Under the pieces are notes generated by a model that did no database searches, was not told the origin of the DNA, and saw only the letters and a program-made list of their open reading frames with translations. Source: CAYVQE01 sp964633205 (GTDB taxonomy: Bacteria; Myxococcota; B64-G9). From it: 54,840 bases of DNA. The DNA lies in contig CAZWFN010000026.1 in the NCBI GenBank assembly GCA_964633205.1, forward strand, positions 1 to 54,840, written 5' to 3'. The position numbers were made by a program, and so were the translations under genes. Positions 46,584 to 54,840 of the stretch are shown piece by piece (position 1 is the first letter of the stretch; each line of letters starts with the position of its first letter).

Positions 46584-49500
46584 CTACTTGCCCTCGGGCT
46601 TCATCCCGCTGTCGACCACCTGCAGCAAGGGCTGCGGCCCGTGGCGGTCGACCACCAGCGCTTCGGCCGGCTCCTTCTGCAGCGGGTACTTCAGGGGCTC
46701 GAAGCGGTACAAGGCCTGGCGCGACTTGCGCGTCCACTCGTTGACCGCCTTGAACTGCTTGGCCTTCTCCAGCGTCAGGTCGTAAGCCGCCACCGCCTTC
46801 TTGATCGGTGCCTCGGCATAGTTCTCCAGCTTGACCTTGTATATATCGCACTCTTCCAGGCTGAACCCGCGCGGGCAGGGGGCGTTGATCAGGGACTCGG
46901 CGAAGTTCTGGTACAGGTAGCCCAGCCGATAATAGGCCGCCAGGGTCCACTCCACCCGCTTGTAGTCGAAGACCTCGCGGTAGCGCGACTCCATGTCCTT
47001 GAGCTGCTTGGCCTTGATCTCCAGGGTCCGCTTGAGCCGGCGGGTGGGCACGTCGAAGGTGATGCGCTCGTAGGCCTGCAGGCGATGATCGGCCAGCAGG
47101 AACCGCGCCTTGGCCGCCGCCCCGGCCGCCGAGCCGCCGGCCGGCAGGCCCGCGCGATCGAACATGTCGATCACGTTGCCGTAGCCGCGGCGGGCGAGCG
47201 GGTCGTTGCCGCGCGCGGCTTGGGCCTCGGCTATCTTCATGCTGGCGCGCACCCGCAGCTCCTGCTGGGTCGGGTCGCGCCGGTAGGCGCGCAGGAAGCG
47301 CTGGTAGAGCTGGACGACCTCGCGCCAGGCCTCGGCTCTCTCCAGCACCACCCCGGCGTGGAAGAAGTTCTGGGCGGCGTCGGGTCGATCGGGGAAGAGC
47401 TTGGCGTAACGCTCGTAAGCGCCGGCGGCTCGGCGGTATTGCTGATCGCCCTCGAGCGCCACCGCAGCGTTGTAGAGCGCGTCGGCCCGGTGCTTCGAAT
47501 CGGGGTAACGCTCGACCAGGTCGAGGTAGTTCTCGATGGCCCGCTCGAACTGGTAGCTCTGCTCGGCGCTGTAAGCCATCAAGAACAGCGCGTTGTCGGC
47601 GAACTCGCTCCTGGGGTACTCCTTGACGATGCGCTCGTAGAGCTTGCCGGCCGACAGCGGCCGGTTGGACCAAGTATAGCACAGCGCGGCGTTGTTGAGC
47701 GCCTTGTCCGAGTTCTCGCCCTCCGCATCCTCGTTCACCAGCTTGATGAAGGTCTCGGCCGCCTCGTCGAGCAAGGGATTGGCCTGCTCGGCCTTGCCCT
47801 CGTCGTACAGCGCCTTGCCGCGCTTCATCAGGTTGGAGGCGTGGTTGAACCGCGCGCCGAGCTCGTAGCTCTTGAGGTTCTTCTTCAGCTCGGGATCGCG
47901 GGTCAGGCTGGCCAGCTTGCGGCTCCAGTGCTCCACCTGCACCCAGTCCTGGGCGGCCAGGTAGGACTCGATGATCAGGTTGATCGAGCTCGAGGCCAGA
48001 TCCTCGTCGTCGTAGCGGGCCACGATCTCCTCGAAGCGCTTGCGCGCCTCGTCGAAGTGGTCGTAGGCGTAGTAGATCTGGGCCGCTCGAAAGGCCATGT
48101 CGCCGGTCTGCTCGTCGTTGGGCAGCTTGTCGATGTAGGCTTCGCAAGCGGCGATCAACTGCTGGCGCAGCGGCGGGATCTCCTTGGGCTGGAAGTCGCG
48201 ATCCTCGGGGCGGTTCTTGCTGGTGTAGAGCTGCAGCTCGTCCAGCCGGCCGGCCTCGACGGCCTGCTTGACCATGTTCCGCCGGGCCAGCACCACCGCG
48301 TTGGCCGCCTCGGCCAGGTACTTGTCGCCGGCGCTGCTGTCGCGCACCAGCGCATAGGCCTCGGCCGCCTCGGCGAACTGCAGCGAGTAGTAGTAGCATT
48401 CGGCCAGGTAGTAGCGCAGCTCGTAGGCGTTGCGCGAGCGAGGAAAGCGCTTCAGATACTCGCGGTAGCCCGAGGCGGCCATGGCGTACTCGGAACGGGC
48501 CTCCTCGGCTTGCTCCTCGCCCTTGAGGCGCTGGGCCAGCATGTGGTGGAACACGGCCGAGTTGTAGAGGGCCTTCTCGGCCAGCTTGTCCGCCTTGGCG
48601 ACCACCTCCGGGTCGTCCTCGTTGGCCGCGTACCACTCCGAGCCCGGGCCGAACTCGCGCACCAGCCGCTCCTCGGCCGCGGCCGCCTTGTCCCGTTGGC
48701 GCAAGCGGTAGTAGTTGTCGATGATGGCGGCCATCAGCTCCGGATTCTTCGGATGCCTGGGATAGCGCCGCAGCGCCTCCCGGTAGGCCTCGATGCTCTT
48801 CTGGTAGCGGGTGTCGGTGGCGTAGACCTCGCCCAGCTCGCGGAAGAACTCGCCGTCGTAGTCCCGCCCGCCGCCCCGGGTGTCCATGAACCGCTTGGCG
48901 TTCTCCACGCCCGAGCCCGGCCAGCTCTCCTCGGCGAAGGAGATGGCCAGGTAGAGCATGGCCTCCTTGCGCAGCTCGGAACGGGTGACGGCGCCATCTT
49001 CTTCGCTGCCCTCATCGGCCCAGGCGATCAGCCGGTCGAAGTTCTGCACCGCCTCGTCGAAACGATCGATCTTGTAGTAGGTCCAGGCCAGCTTGTACAG
49101 GGCCTTGTCGAACATCCGGCTGTCCGGGTGCTCGAGCACCTTCTCGTAGGCCCCGATCGCCAGCTCGAGCTTGTCCGGATCCTCGAAGTACAGCTCGCCG
49201 AGCCGGGTGTAGACCTCGGGCAGCAGCTTGCTGTCGCTGAAGCGCTCGACGAAGTCGCGCCACACCTGCTCCGCCTCGGCCACCTCGTCCTGCTCCTGCA
49301 GGCAGTAGGCCAACAGGTAATGCGCCCCGTCGATCAGCTTGTAGTCGGGGAAGTCCCGGATCAGCCGCTGCAGCAAACCGACCGTCCGCTCGAAATGCGG
49401 CGCCGGGGGCACCGGCGCTTGCTTCAGCTCGCCGCTGTGGAAGGCGCGCAGCTTCTCCTCGTAGGCGTCCTCGCGCTTGTTCAGCTCGTACTTGGCATTC

Positions 49501-50096
49501 TCGTAGTGCAACTCGGCCAGCCGCCACAGAGCGCTGGGCGTGTAGCCGGGATCGTCCGGATACTTGGCCAGGAAGCGCTCGAAGACCTCGATCGCCTCGA
49601 GCCGGCGCTTGATCTCTTCTTTCTCGAGCTCGGCGATGGCCCGTTCGTAGGACTGGACCACCGCCTGCTTTTGCTCCTCGTACTTGCGCTCGACGATCAG
49701 CTGGACTTCCTTCTCGTAGGCCCGCGTCTGCGCCTGGAAGTCCTCGACCATCTTCAGCATCTCTTCGAACTCGCTCGCCTCCTCGGGCGACAGCGCCCCG
49801 GCCGGCGACGGTTCAACCGCGGCGGCTTTGTCCTCGGCGGCCGCGGCCTCGTCGGCGGCTTCGGGGCCCGCCGCATCGTCGGCGGCTTCGCCCGGTTCGG
49901 CTTGCGGGGCCTCCGCGCCCTGCGCCAGCCCGGAATCCGGCGGCGGATCATCGGCCGCCTCGCCGGCAGGTTGGGCCGCGACCGTTTCGAGCCCGAGGAT
50001 CAAACACGCCAGGCCGGCCAGGACCGCCACCATCCAGCTGGACCGGCTCCCGTGGCGCGGCGACGCCCCGATCTCAGTTGACCTCTTCGAGCACAC
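46584..50096 (-). CDS. Very large TPR protein (GltD/AgmU-like candidate)
   Basis: 1,170 residues from GTG 50096, which lies 23 bp inside the end of the upstream gene; ATG 50033 would drop the basic N-terminus of the signal peptide (SWMVAVLAGLACLILGLETVAA). An acidic Ala/Glu-rich stretch and a short coiled coil (about 85-140) precede a long row of TPR-like helices that fills nearly the whole protein (ALWRLAELHYENAKYELNKREDAY, ALYKLAWTYYKIDRFDEAVQNFDRL, LYNAAVALEGDQQYRRAAGAYERYAKL and others). There is no membrane helix after the signal, so it should be periplasmic. The size and TPR content recall Myxococcus AgmU/GltD. It is in the operon with the next TPR/coiled-coil gene. Specific naming is inference. 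Confidence 0.85.
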   Translation of the reverse strand: MCSKRSTEIGASPRHGSRSSWMVAVLAGLACLILGLETVAAQPAGEAADDPPPDSGLAQGAEAPQAEPGEAADDAAGPEAADEAAAAEDKAAAVEPSPAGALSPEEASEFEEMLKMVEDFQAQTRAYEKEVQLIVERKYEEQKQAVVQSYERAIAELEKEEIKRRLEAIEVFERFLAKYPDDPGYTPSALWRLAELHYENAKYELNKREDAYEEKLRAFHSGELKQAPVPPAPHFERTVGLLQRLIRDFPDYKLIDGAHYLLAYCLQEQDEVAEAEQVWRDFVERFSDSKLLPEVYTRLGELYFEDPDKLELAIGAYEKVLEHPDSRMFDKALYKLAWTYYKIDRFDEAVQNFDRLIAWADEGSEEDGAVTRSELRKEAMLYLAISFAEESWPGSGVENAKRFMDTRGGGRDYDGEFFRELGEVYATDTRYQKSIEAYREALRRYPRHPKNPELMAAIIDNYYRLRQRDKAAAAEERLVREFGPGSEWYAANEDDPEVVAKADKLAEKALYNSAVFHHMLAQRLKGEEQAEEARSEYAMAASGYREYLKRFPRSRNAYELRYYLAECYYYSLQFAEAAEAYALVRDSSAGDKYLAEAANAVVLARRNMVKQAVEAGRLDELQLYTSKNRPEDRDFQPKEIPPLRQQLIAACEAYIDKLPNDEQTGDMAFRAAQIYYAYDHFDEARKRFEEIVARYDDEDLASSSINLIIESYLAAQDWVQVEHWSRKLASLTRDPELKKNLKSYELGARFNHASNLMKRGKALYDEGKAEQANPLLDEAAETFIKLVNEDAEGENSDKALNNAALCYTWSNRPLSAGKLYERIVKEYPRSEFADNALFLMAYSAEQSYQFERAIENYLDLVERYPDSKHRADALYNAAVALEGDQQYRRAAGAYERYAKLFPDRPDAAQNFFHAGVVLERAEAWREVVQLYQRFLRAYRRDPTQQELRVRASMKIAEAQAARGNDPLARRGYGNVIDMFDRAGLPAGGSAAGAAAKARFLLADHRLQAYERITFDVPTRRLKRTLEIKAKQLKDMESRYREVFDYKRVEWTLAAYYRLGYLYQNFAESLINAPCPRGFSLEECDIYKVKLENYAEAPIKKAVAAYDLTLEKAKQFKAVNEWTRKSRQALYRFEPLKYPLQKEPAEALVVDRHGPQPLLQVVDSGMKPEGK

Positions 50097-52440
50097 TCTT
50101 GAATTCCTCGTACAAACGCTTGCGCTCAGCCGCCTGCTTGCGGCTCAGCTCGGAAATCTCTTCGGTGCTCTCCATCTTGCGGCTCCAAGCCACGTCGAGT
50201 ACCCCCACGTCCGCCTTGAGCACCAGCTGGTAGAACCTCTGCCGCACCTCTTGCAGCGCCTGGTAGGCCACCTCGCCGGCCAGGTTTTCCGACTCGTTCT
50301 CGAGCGTGGACAAGGCGGCCGCATAGGCTTCCAGATTGCGCCGTTCGCGTTCGGCCTGGGCCTCGAGCCGCCGGGCCTCGTCGGCCACCCGCGTATCCAG
50401 CCGCTGGCGCAGCTCGGCGACCTGACGCCCGAGCTTGACGACCCGCAGCCGCAGCTGATCGATGCGGGCGATCGCGCGCGTGCCCGCCGCGCCCAGCCGG
50501 TCGTGAATCTGTTCGGCCAGCTCGCGCTCGGTGGTCAGGGCCTTGCTGTAGCGCCGGCGCAGCTGGGCCTCCTGGCTTTCGGCCGTGGCGTCGAGGCCGG
50601 CCCGGGACTTTTCGGTGGACAGATCGTTGCGCAGCGACTCGAGCTCGCCCTGCAGCTGGTTGACCATCGCCCAGCCGCGGCGAATCTCCTCGCGGAAGTC
50701 GCGCACCGCCTCCTCGCGGCCGGTCAGCTCGGCTGCGTTTTCGCGAATCCAGCTCTCCATGGCCGACAGCTGGGCCTTCATGCCCTTGAGCGCGATGGTC
50801 GACTGGTAGACCTCCTGTTCCAACCCGGCGATGCGCTGGCGCCCCCGCACCTCGCGCTCGGCGCTCTGCTGGGCCGAGGTCGACAGCTGGTCGAGCTTGG
50901 ACTCCAGCCGCTCGCGTTTCTTGCGGGCGCTGGTGAATGCGCGGCGTTCGTCGGCCGAGACGTGCTCCATGACCACCCGCTCTTCGAGCCGCGACAGGTT
51001 GCGCTGGACGATCAGCATGGCGTTGTTGATCTCGCTGATGCGCTTGGCGCCTTCGAGCAATACCGGAAACAGGTTGATCCGGTCGCCCTCGTCGGCCAGC
51101 AGGGTGTCGAGCTTGTCGAGCAACGCGCGCGCCTCGGAGATGAAGCGGCGTCCGGTATCCAGATCCTTCATCACCCCCAACGCGGCCGCCATCTCGTCCT
51201 GGCGGCTCATCCAGCGCACCGCCACCGAGGGCAGGTAGGCCGAAAGATCGAACGAGTCGAGGTTGCGGCCGGCCACCTCGTTGAAGTACCGCACCGGATC
51301 CTCATGGCTGGCGACCAGCCCGTCGAGCTCTTGTTTGACCGAGGCGTAGGTGCTGCTGACCCGGGCGAACTCCTCGGCCGCTTTTTCGAAGCGACCCATC
51401 TTCTCCATGATCATGCCCTTGAGCAGCCGGGCGCGCGGCACCAGGGTCGAATCGGGGGTGGATACCTCCAGGATTTCGATGGTCCGGAAGGCCTCCAGGA
51501 ACCAGCGGTTGCGCTCTTCCGTATCCTCCTGCTGCTCGGCCCGCTGGATGTACGTCCAGCAGATCTCGAGCAGGGCCTGATCGAAACGCGGCGAGGTGTG
51601 CTCGATGGCCTGGAAGGCGTCGAGGGCTTCGGCCTCGCGGCCCAGGTCGTGCAGCAGCCGCCCGCGGGCCAGTTGGGCCAGCTCGACGACCTCGGCCTGC
51701 TCGGCCGTCTCGGCCGGCTGTTGGGCCAGCGCCTCGAAGATCGCCAGGGCGCGCTCCAACTCGCCCTGGCTCACCGCCACCACGCCCAGGAAATAGCGCG
51801 CCTGGTGATAGAAGGCCTGGCCGGGCGACAGGCGGCCGAAGGCCTGGGCGGCCGCCGCCAGCCGGTCGCGGGCATACAGGGTCTTGCCCCACAGGTACTC
51901 GCCTTCCGGGCTGACCCCGCCCTCGTCGACCAGCAGGGTGTGGAAGTGATCGACCTTCTCGTAGTCATCGATGCGCAGCGCGATCTGCATCAGCCGGATC
52001 AGGGCCAGCCGGCGATAGGAGCGCGAACGCGATTCTTCGAGCACCTGCCGATAGTACTTGCGGGCGTCGATGAAGTTCTCGTTGAAGTAGAGCGACTCGC
52101 CCAGGTTGTAGAGCGCATCGGCGTAGCCGGCCCGATCGCGGTTGGCCGGGTTGTCGACCAGCTCGTGGAACACGATCGATGCGCGCACATAGTCTTTCAA
52201 CAGCATCAGGGCCTGGCCGTCGTTGAGCTTTTCCTCGAAGCGCCGGGTGCTGCTCGGTCTCTGGCCGCGCTGCAGGTACTCCTGGCGGATCAGGCGGGCC
52301 TTGGCCTCGAGCAGCTCGACCTGCTCGGCCACCCGCTCGAGGTCGGAAGCCAGATCGGCCGTCACCGGACGAGCGGCCCCGAGTAGGACCAGCCCCCAGC
52401 ACAGCACCCCGACCCGTGTGCTGGTTCCCACTCGCCTCAC
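50074..52440 (-). CDS. TPR plus coiled-coil envelope protein
   Basis: 788 residues from GTG 52440, which overlaps the stop of the preceding gene as GTGA. A signal peptide (VGVLCWGLVLLGAARPVTA) precedes about nine TPR-like helices pairs to residue ~430 (ADALYNLGESLYFNENFIDARKYYRQVL, ALLEICWTYIQRAEQQEDTEERNRWFLEAF). A long coiled coil follows from about 450 to 720 (RNLSRLEERVVMEHVSADERRAFTSARKKRERLESKLDQL ... AEQIHDRLGAAGTRAIARIDQLRLRVVKLGRQVAELRQRL). No sorting tail is visible. It is translationally coupled to both neighbours, so stoichiometric assembly with the large TPR protein is likely. Family not recognised beyond the domains. Confidence 0.82.
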   Translation of the reverse strand: MRRVGTSTRVGVLCWGLVLLGAARPVTADLASDLERVAEQVELLEAKARLIRQEYLQRGQRPSSTRRFEEKLNDGQALMLLKDYVRASIVFHELVDNPANRDRAGYADALYNLGESLYFNENFIDARKYYRQVLEESRSRSYRRLALIRLMQIALRIDDYEKVDHFHTLLVDEGGVSPEGEYLWGKTLYARDRLAAAAQAFGRLSPGQAFYHQARYFLGVVAVSQGELERALAIFEALAQQPAETAEQAEVVELAQLARGRLLHDLGREAEALDAFQAIEHTSPRFDQALLEICWTYIQRAEQQEDTEERNRWFLEAFRTIEILEVSTPDSTLVPRARLLKGMIMEKMGRFEKAAEEFARVSSTYASVKQELDGLVASHEDPVRYFNEVAGRNLDSFDLSAYLPSVAVRWMSRQDEMAAALGVMKDLDTGRRFISEARALLDKLDTLLADEGDRINLFPVLLEGAKRISEINNAMLIVQRNLSRLEERVVMEHVSADERRAFTSARKKRERLESKLDQLSTSAQQSAEREVRGRQRIAGLEQEVYQSTIALKGMKAQLSAMESWIRENAAELTGREEAVRDFREEIRRGWAMVNQLQGELESLRNDLSTEKSRAGLDATAESQEAQLRRRYSKALTTERELAEQIHDRLGAAGTRAIARIDQLRLRVVKLGRQVAELRQRLDTRVADEARRLEAQAERERRNLEAYAAALSTLENESENLAGEVAYQALQEVRQRFYQLVLKADVGVLDVAWSRKMESTEEISELSRKQAAERKRLYEEFKSVLEEVN

Positions 52441-53192
52441 TCGGCCTCCTCGGCCTTCTGCTGAAGGGTGCGCGCCTTCTTCGGGGTCAGCTTCTCGATC
52501 TCGATGTCGTAGCGCACGGCCGGCCGATCCTCGAGCTTGGTGGTCACCCCGCCGCGCTCGAAGGCCACCACCTTCAGCGTGATGATCTTGCCCTCCTCGG
52601 CGGTGAAGGTATAGCTCGACGTGACCGTGAACTTGTAGCCCTTGACGTACGAGAAGAACCCGTAGCCCTGGCCCTTGAACACCATTTGTACGGCGATGTT
52701 GTGGTTGCCGGGTACGATGTTGGCCGAGTGGATCTCGCGCTGTTCGATGTCTTCGAGGTTGCCGTCGACGTCGACCTTCTTCCAGATCGGCACCGTGTCG
52801 AGCGCGTACTGCACCGAGGCCAGCTTGAACGAGCCGCCCATCTCGTTGCGGTGCACGATGACCGCCCGCGCCCCAGCCCCGATGGCGCCGGTGACCACGG
52901 TCTCCTGCAACTGCATGATGCGGGCCTTGGTGCGGAAGATCTTCTCCTTCAGCTCGTTGACCCGCTCCTCGAGCCCGCGCAGCTTCAGCTCCTGGACCTC
53001 ACCCGCGGTGGCGCCATCCGCCGCCGGCTGGGCCGCGGCGGCCGCTGCCGCAGCCTCCCCGGCCGCGTCCCCGGATGGCTCGGCGGCCGCCTCCGGCTCC
53101 ACGGCTTCGTCCTGGGCCGGTGCCGGTCCGGCCGCCGCCAGCAAGCACAGCGCGCCCAATGCCACCCCGAACCATCCTGGCGCCTTGATCAT
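52437..53192 (-). CDS. Exported coiled-coil/beta protein of the glt-like group
   Basis: 251 residues from ATG 53192 (GGAGG eight bases upstream). A signal peptide (FGVALGALCLLAAAGPAPA) is followed by an Ala/Glu-rich linker, a short coiled coil (EVQELKLRGLEERVNELKEKIFRTKARIMQLQE) and a beta domain (GAGARAVIVHRNEMGGSFKLASVQYALD ... HSANIVPGNHNIAVQMVFKGQGYGFFSYVKGYKFTVTSSYTFTAEEGKIITLKVVAFERGG). I recall close relatives in Myxococcus mis-named 'dihydrolipoamide acetyltransferase'; no lipoyl or catalytic domain is present, so that name would be wrong here. It is the first gene of the operon that includes both large TPR proteins. Confidence 0.82.
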   Translation of the reverse strand: MIKAPGWFGVALGALCLLAAAGPAPAQDEAVEPEAAAEPSGDAAGEAAAAAAAAQPAADGATAGEVQELKLRGLEERVNELKEKIFRTKARIMQLQETVVTGAIGAGARAVIVHRNEMGGSFKLASVQYALDTVPIWKKVDVDGNLEDIEQREIHSANIVPGNHNIAVQMVFKGQGYGFFSYVKGYKFTVTSSYTFTAEEGKIITLKVVAFERGGVTTKLEDRPAVRYDIEIEKLTPKKARTLQQKAEEAE

Positions 53193-53499
53193 ATTCGCGA
53201 CCTCCGCGACCGGGGTCGGCCGCCGCACGCCCCTAGCCCTTCGCTGTCCGCCCAGAAAAACCAATGATTTCAGCACACCGGACGCCCATAGTTAGCGCAG
53301 CTGACCCGCCTGTGTCAAACCTTTTCCCGCACCCGGCCACAACCCATCACCGCGGCCCGTCGCGGCGGTTCGCCGGACCCGGCACATTCTAGCTCTGTGT
53401 CCTGGGCGCCTGCCGTGATCGGAGTCACGGTCCGCGGTGATCGGCAGCAGGCGGACTCGACTCGTTCGTTCGGATCGAGCCGACTCGAAGCCTTCAGGT
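53193..53499. other. Intergenic region between mglA and the TPR operon
   Basis: 307 bp without a convincing gene. It holds the promoter at 53289-53318 and a small hairpin ccgtga-tcggag-tcacgg (53413-53430) downstream of mglA with no T tract. Nothing else is evident. It separates the mgl pair from the larger operon, so the two may be regulated apart. Confidence 0.6.
53289..53318 (-). promoter_or_regulatory. Possible promoter for the TPR operon
   Basis: On the minus strand a perfect TTGACA (53313-53318), 18-bp spacer, TAACTA (53289-53294), about 100 bp before ATG 53192. The -10 is poor. Confidence 0.4.
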
Positions 53500-54087
53500 C
53501 TAGCGGCCCTTCTTCAGTTCCTGGAGCACCAGCTTGGCGATGGCCTTGAGGGTGTCGAACACGCCCCAGCCGGTGGCCGCGATGGACTGGAACTCGGGGA
53601 CTCCGTCGCTGTTGATCAACCGCGACAGCTCCTCGACCTGGGCGGCGTTGGGCAGGTCGCGCTTGTTGTACTGAATGACATAGGGAATCTGCTTCAGGTC
53701 GTAGCCTTGCTCGGCCAAGTTGACCCGCAGGTTCTCCATGCTCTCCAGGTTGGCCTCCATGCGCTCGAGCTGCGAGTCGGCCACGAAGACCACGCCGTCG
53801 ACCCCCTTGAGGATCAACTTGCGGCTGGCGTCGTAGAAGACCTGCCCGGGTACGGTGTAGAGATGGAAGCGGGTCTTGAAGCCCCGGATTTCGCCGAGGC
53901 TCAGCGGCAGGAAGTCGAAGAACAAGGTCCGCTCGGTCTCGGTCGCCAGCGAAATCATCTTGCCCTTGGCTTCCGGATTCGTCTTGGCGTAGATGTACTG
54001 CAGGTTGGTGGTCTTCCCGCACAGGCCGGGCCCGTAGTAGACGATCTTGCAGTTGATTTCGCGGGAAGAGTAATTGATGAAGGACAT
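53500..54087 (-). CDS. mglA: Polarity GTPase MglA
   Basis: 195 residues, the same length as Myxococcus MglA as I recall it, and the sequence reads as near-identical in long blocks (MSFINYSSREINCKIVYYGP, LFFDFLPLSLGEIRGFKTRF, KLILKGVDGVVFVADSQ). MglA is a Ras-like switch that sets the leading pole and turns on gliding and pili. Visible motifs: P-loop GPGLCGKTT (19-27), Arg53 in TERTLFF, TVPGQ with Thr78 in place of the usual Asp and Gln82, and NKRD for guanine. Arg53 and Gln82 are the intrinsic catalytic residues described for MglA. It lies 30 bp after mglB, the order seen in Myxococcus. Confidence 0.97.
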   Translation of the reverse strand: MSFINYSSREINCKIVYYGPGLCGKTTNLQYIYAKTNPEAKGKMISLATETERTLFFDFLPLSLGEIRGFKTRFHLYTVPGQVFYDASRKLILKGVDGVVFVADSQLERMEANLESMENLRVNLAEQGYDLKQIPYVIQYNKRDLPNAAQVEELSRLINSDGVPEFQSIAATGWGVFDTLKAIAKLVLQELKKGR

Positions 54088-54117
54088 GTCGGAGACCTCG
54101 GCCGTCCTCTGTCAGAC

Positions 54118-54600
54118 TCAATCGCTGAACAGGTTGTCGATGTCCTCGTCGGTGATTTCCGCGAACGGGGAACCAGCCGCCGGGTCTTCGATCTTGCGCA
54201 ACAGGTTGTCGAAGATGGCCGTCAGCTGCTGGGTGGCGCGCTTGACGCGCAGCCGCACCAGCCCCAGCGACGAGCGGGAATCGAAGATCACCACCAGAAT
54301 GACCCGCCCGGCCACGATCGAGATGTGCAAATTGTCGCGCTCGCCCTCGTGAAAGAGGATCGAGAACTCCTTCTCGCCGATCAGCTTGGCCAGCCCGCCG
54401 GTGGCCGCGATGTTGCCGGCGGTCAACGACGCCAGGGAGGTGGTGTCCAGGTTCTCGGTCTCGCCCGCGCTGGCGATCAGCTGACCGTTCTTGTCGACCA
54501 GGAAAACGACCTTGGCGTTGGCCTCGCGGCACAACTGATCACAGATGGCGGTGATCTGGTTGAACTCCTGCTCATACATCACCATCTGGGGACTGACCAT
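54118..54600 (-). CDS. mglB: Roadblock/LC7 GTPase-activating protein MglB
   Basis: 160 residues from ATG 54600 (GGGAGGATCGC upstream). The Roadblock/LC7 core is AKVVFLVDKNGQLIASAGETENLDTTSLASLTAGNIAATGGLAKLIGE. The tail SPFAEITDEDIDNLFSD matches the C-terminal helix of Myxococcus MglB that touches MglA. MglB is the dimeric GAP (and pole-exclusion) partner of MglA. It is the first gene of the mglBA pair, with a strong promoter at 54745-54774 and a leader of about 138 nt. Confidence 0.96.
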   Translation of the reverse strand: MVSPQMVMYEQEFNQITAICDQLCREANAKVVFLVDKNGQLIASAGETENLDTTSLASLTAGNIAATGGLAKLIGEKEFSILFHEGERDNLHISIVAGRVILVVIFDSRSSLGLVRLRVKRATQQLTAIFDNLLRKIEDPAAGSPFAEITDEDIDNLFSD

Positions 54601-54744
54601 GCGATCCTCCCGGAGCCCTTCCACCGGCGCATGCCGCTTTTCGCTGCCAACCAACCGATCCAGCGACCGCTCTCATGCTGGCGCGTCGCCGCCCGGCGGA
54701 CGAATCCCACCTCCAGCAGCCGGCTCGGCGAACGGCGAGACCGG

Positions 54745-54774
54745 ACTATATCCGTGGGCTTCGGGAGGTGTCAA
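54745..54774 (-). promoter_or_regulatory. Strong sigma70-like promoter for mglBA
   Basis: On the minus strand a perfect TTGACA (54769-54774), 18-bp spacer, and TATAGT (54745-54750). It is the best promoter in the window by match and gives mglBA its own start. Confidence 0.65.
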
Positions 54775-54786
54775 GCCATTTGTCTG

Positions 54787-54840
54787 CCCCTGATTTCCCA
54801 CCTCGGCCGCGATCTCTGCGGACCGAGAACCGCTCGCAAA
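54787..54840. repeat. Second copy of the MITE-like element, cut by the window end
   Basis: Bases 54787-54820 equal 24418-24451 over all 34 positions, then diverge. The terminal arm ctgatttccca is present; the inverted partner would be beyond the window. It lies next to the mglBA promoter. Confidence 0.75.

Noticed and set aside
46209..52386. Plus-strand frames of up to 1,290 residues opposite the TPR genes
   Set aside because: Antisense to clear TPR repeats with signal peptides; the composition is Leu/Gln/Gly-rich noise.
52437..53192. Dihydrolipoamide acetyltransferase
   Set aside because: No lipoyl, subunit-binding or acyltransferase motif; it has a signal peptide and a coiled coil.

Overview
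The window is high-G+C DNA that reads like a myxobacterium-type deltaproteobacterium (Myxococcota or a close relative). The reasons are the C-terminal MYXO-CTERM-like sorting tails, PEGA-domain proteins, a Ser/Thr kinase with an HRDVSPSN catalytic loop, a near-identical-looking MglA/MglB pair, and an Agl/Glt-type envelope machine. One 100-base run of N (45132-45231) marks a scaffold gap. No rRNA, tRNA or CRISPR array was seen.

Region 1 (1-10.4 kb): the 3' end of a surface protein, a TPR lipoprotein, an Ig-like/beta-barrel outer-membrane protein with a partner lipoprotein, and then a tightly coupled set (response regulator, glycerol kinase, Ser/Thr kinase with PEGA domains, DUF362 protein). 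A VapC toxin remnant follows.

Region 2 (10.4-25.7 kb): a minus-strand operon of a giant Cys-rich MYXO-CTERM protein, a lipoprotein with two CBM9/DOMON-like domains and a PEGA membrane protein. Next come glmU, an outer-membrane protein, an S1C protease, a set of FAD disulfide oxidoreductase, exported protein and crotonase, a palindromic MITE-like element, and mtnA.

Region 3 (25.8-39.2 kb): rplU-rpmA-obgE, a DDxW-repeat lipoprotein, a SIS sugar isomerase, a four-module carboxypeptidase-regulatory-like membrane protein, an exopolysaccharide-export fragment (DegT aminotransferase, Wza-like lipoprotein, beta-barrel), a small exported protein, and a 1,278-residue FG-GAP/Ig-like surface protein.

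Region 4 (39.2-54.8 kb), the most interesting part: all on the minus strand, reading from the right, are mglB-mglA, an exported coiled-coil/beta protein, two very large TPR proteins, a TPR lipoprotein, an 87-residue exported protein, a TolQ/ExbB (AglR-like) protein, two ExbD/TolR (AglQ/AglS-like) proteins, an FHA-TM-AgmX/PglI (GltG-like) protein, a coiled-coil protein and a cyclic-nucleotide-binding protein. My inference is one proton-motive-force-driven envelope machine placed beside its polarity GTPase switch. One of the two ExbD-like subunits has lost the aspartate that carries protons in this family. Several promoter-like sites (TTGAC-type -35, 17-18 bp spacer) sit in front of these units; all are read by eye.
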